Assembly: GCA_022820125.1 (NCBI GenBank)
Contig: JAJEGA010000082.1
Span: 1 to 55,999, forward strand
DNA: 55,999 bases
From: Anaerolineae bacterium
GTDB taxonomy: Bacteria > Chloroflexota > Anaerolineae > Aggregatilineales > Phototrophicaceae
Reading direction: 5' to 3'
The number at the start of each line of letters is the position of its first letter. Positions within the stretch are counted from its first letter, which is position 1. The position numbers were made by a program, and so were the translations under genes. The notes under the pieces are model-generated. The model did not search any database, had not been told where the DNA came from, and saw only the letters and a program-made list of their open reading frames with translations. Below are positions 54,954 to 55,999 of the stretch, piece by piece.

Positions 54954-55562
54954 CTAGACGCGCAGGAAATTCGCCAGGATTTGCAGCCCGATCTTCTGGC
55001 TTTTCTCGGGATGGAATTGCACCCCGTAGATATTGCCTTGCTGCACAAATGCGGCAAATTCGACGCCGTAATCCACAGAAGCCGCCACGATATCACGGTC
55101 GGCCGGCGCGCAATAATAGCTGTGGACGAAATAGACATAATTCGCCTCGCCCAAACCATTCAACAGTTCGGATTTTCGGCGGATATTCAGCTGATTCCAA
55201 CCCATGTGCGGCACTTTGCGATCGGTGAACTGCGGAAAGCGAATCACACGGCCGCCAAAAATGCCCAAGCCGGCGTGCTCTCCCATCTCCTCGCCTAGCT
55301 CAAATAGCATCTGCATGCCAACGCAGATGCCCAGATATGGCAGGCCCGCCGCCAGCGCGTCTTTGAGCGGTTCGACCAGATCTTGCCGGCGCATCTGCTC
55401 CATGCAGGCGCCGAATGCGCCGACGCCGGGCAAGATGATTTTATCCGCCCCCGCCAGCTCTTTGGGCGTTCGCGCGAGCCGCATATCGGCCACCTGCAGA
55501 TGTTTCAGCGCGTGCAAAACACTGCGCAAATTGCCCGCGCCATAATCAATTACTGCCAGCAT
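54954..55562 (-). CDS. hisH: Imidazole glycerol phosphate synthase, glutaminase subunit
   Basis: The 202-residue class I glutamine amidotransferase has nucleophile Cys in YLGICVGMQMLFE and the His/Glu of GVQFHPEKSQ. It channels ammonia to HisF. The start is MLAVIDYGAGNLRSV (ATG 55560-55562; AAGGAG five nt ahead). It is the first gene of hisH-A-F-I-E, behind the leader and attenuator. hisG, hisD, hisB and hisC are not in the window. Confidence 0.96.
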   Translation of the reverse strand: MLAVIDYGAGNLRSVLHALKHLQVADMRLARTPKELAGADKIILPGVGAFGACMEQMRRQDLVEPLKDALAAGLPYLGICVGMQMLFELGEEMGEHAGLGIFGGRVIRFPQFTDRKVPHMGWNQLNIRRKSELLNGLGEANYVYFVHSYYCAPADRDIVAASVDYGVEFAAFVQQGNIYGVQFHPEKSQKIGLQILANFLRV

Positions 55563-55579
55563 AGATTCTCCTTCGCAAC

Positions 55580-55606
55580 AAAAAAAGCCCCGCGGCTGAG
55601 CGAGGC
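55580..55606 (-). terminator. his attenuator terminator
   Basis: The minus strand reads GCCTCGC TCAGCC GCGGGGC followed by seven T: a stem of seven pairs with one G-U. TCGCTC in its 5' arm can also pair with GAGCGA at 55649-55654 inside the leader-peptide gene. Confidence 0.85.
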
Positions 55607-55634
55607 GAGGCATACAATTTGGTGACGTGAGGGA

Positions 55635-55700
55635 TTAGGCGCCGTCCATCGCTCTGGCAGTATAAAAGCTATGATGATGATGCAAGCGCGCGGGATTCAT
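55635..55700 (-). CDS. hisL: his operon leader peptide
   Basis: A 21-codon frame starts at ATG 55698-55700 with GGAGAGG nine nt upstream. It reads MNPARLHHHHSFYTARAMDG plus Ala. The four His codons in a row (55671-55682) sit between a consensus promoter and a T-tailed hairpin ahead of hisH. A ribosome stalled there would leave GAGCGA free to pair with the terminator's 5' arm and allow readthrough; a ribosome reaching the stop would cover it. An in-frame ATG 18 nt upstream has no binding site. Based on codon content and RNA layout, not homology. Confidence 0.88.
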   Translation of the reverse strand: MNPARLHHHHSFYTARAMDGA

Positions 55701-55728
55701 GCTGCGTACCCTCTCCATGTCAACGCGT

Positions 55729-55757
55729 AGTATAGGCGGACATTTATGGTCTGTCAA
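55729..55757 (-). promoter_or_regulatory. Promoter of the his operon
   Basis: On the minus strand TTGACA (55752-55757), a 17-nt spacer and TATACT (55729-55734). It lies 26 bp from the end of a family B element. Confidence 0.88.
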
Positions 55758-55782
55758 TACAATTCATTAACGCGCCCAGCGC

Positions 55783-55979
55783 GGTAGTGTATCCATTTCA
55801 GTTGAATATAGAAAACATCATCATTCAAGCATCTGTAGGGGCGAGCCTTGGCTCGCCCACTTGATAATCTCCGGCGGGCGATTCACAGAATCGCCCCTAC
55901 AATTTTCGCTAAAGGATGATGTCGACGCTGAAAGAATATTACGCTTGACGTGAATTCCAACCGACTTCGATATACTGCC
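55783..55979 (-). mobile_element. MITE-like element, family B copy 3 (197 bp, inverted)
   Basis: The reverse-complement orientation of the copies at 17.1-17.5 kb, with the same terminal repeats (GGTAGTGTATCCATTTC at one end; the other end has decayed to ATATACTGCC) and core 55834-55901 with two hairpins. No target duplication is visible, so it may be an older insertion. It lies immediately upstream of the his promoter. Confidence 0.85.
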
Positions 55980-55999
55980 TTAACGAGAAAGTTCTTGCA

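Overview
The window looks like a chromosomal segment of an uncultured member of the Chloroflexota, probably Anaerolineae-like. That placement is inferred from the kinds of proteins present (Ala-rich proteins, a BTAD regulator, a secreted DsbA-tandem protein with PCW-type cysteines, an SxtJ/DUF5989/carbamoyltransferase cassette, NuoI and NuoB with long tails). No rRNA or other taxonomic marker confirms it. Most of the DNA is core metabolism; there is no phage, CRISPR array or complete insertion sequence. Several genes use TTG starts with good Shine-Dalgarno sites.

Left part (1-13 kb): an anchored tandem-repeat protein (cut by the window edge) follows a large membrane sensor kinase-like protein that has lost its phospho-acceptor histidine. 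Next come a Nudix hydrolase overlapping a serine beta-lactamase-like hydrolase, a STAS protein, a small membrane protein, an Mrp-type P-loop ATPase, a membrane-anchored hendecad coiled-coil protein, and a partial complex I operon (iscX-nuoB-nuoCD-nuoI).

Middle (13-33 kb): amino-acid biosynthesis. thrB and thrC diverge. A metB-like gene is controlled by a SAM-I riboswitch with its own terminator. After murA comes a long minus-strand branched-chain operon, ilvE-ilvB-ilvN-ilvC-leuA-leuC-leuD-cimA-leuB. It is headed by a strong promoter, a 25-residue leader peptide rich in Leu/Val/Ile codons, and mutually exclusive antiterminator and terminator hairpins. argG-argH lies upstream.

Right part (33-56 kb): a GT4 glycosyltransferase, a FemAB/GNAT-like protein, a rhodanese, an alpha/beta hydrolase fused to an acyl-CoA ligase, a LON-domain protein, a glycan-carbamoylation-like cassette, gyrB, tRNA-Arg(TCT), a BTAD regulator with a degenerate NTPase domain, a second acyl-CoA ligase, a thioesterase, and a secreted protein with two DsbA-like domains. 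It ends with a hisH-hisA-hisF-hisI-hisE operon preceded by a consensus promoter, a 21-residue leader peptide with four consecutive His codons, and a terminator.

The most interesting signals are (1) two classical ribosome-dependent attenuators (ilv and his) plus a SAM-I terminator riboswitch, an unusually visible set of termination-based controls for this presumed phylum; (2) two families of about 195-bp terminal-inverted-repeat elements that share a double-hairpin core whose stems differ in sequence but keep pairing; (3) a shared 31-residue basic C-terminal tail on NuoB and NuoI; and (4) several degenerate signalling proteins (kinase without His, STAS without the phospho-Ser, STAND-like NTPase without a P-loop).
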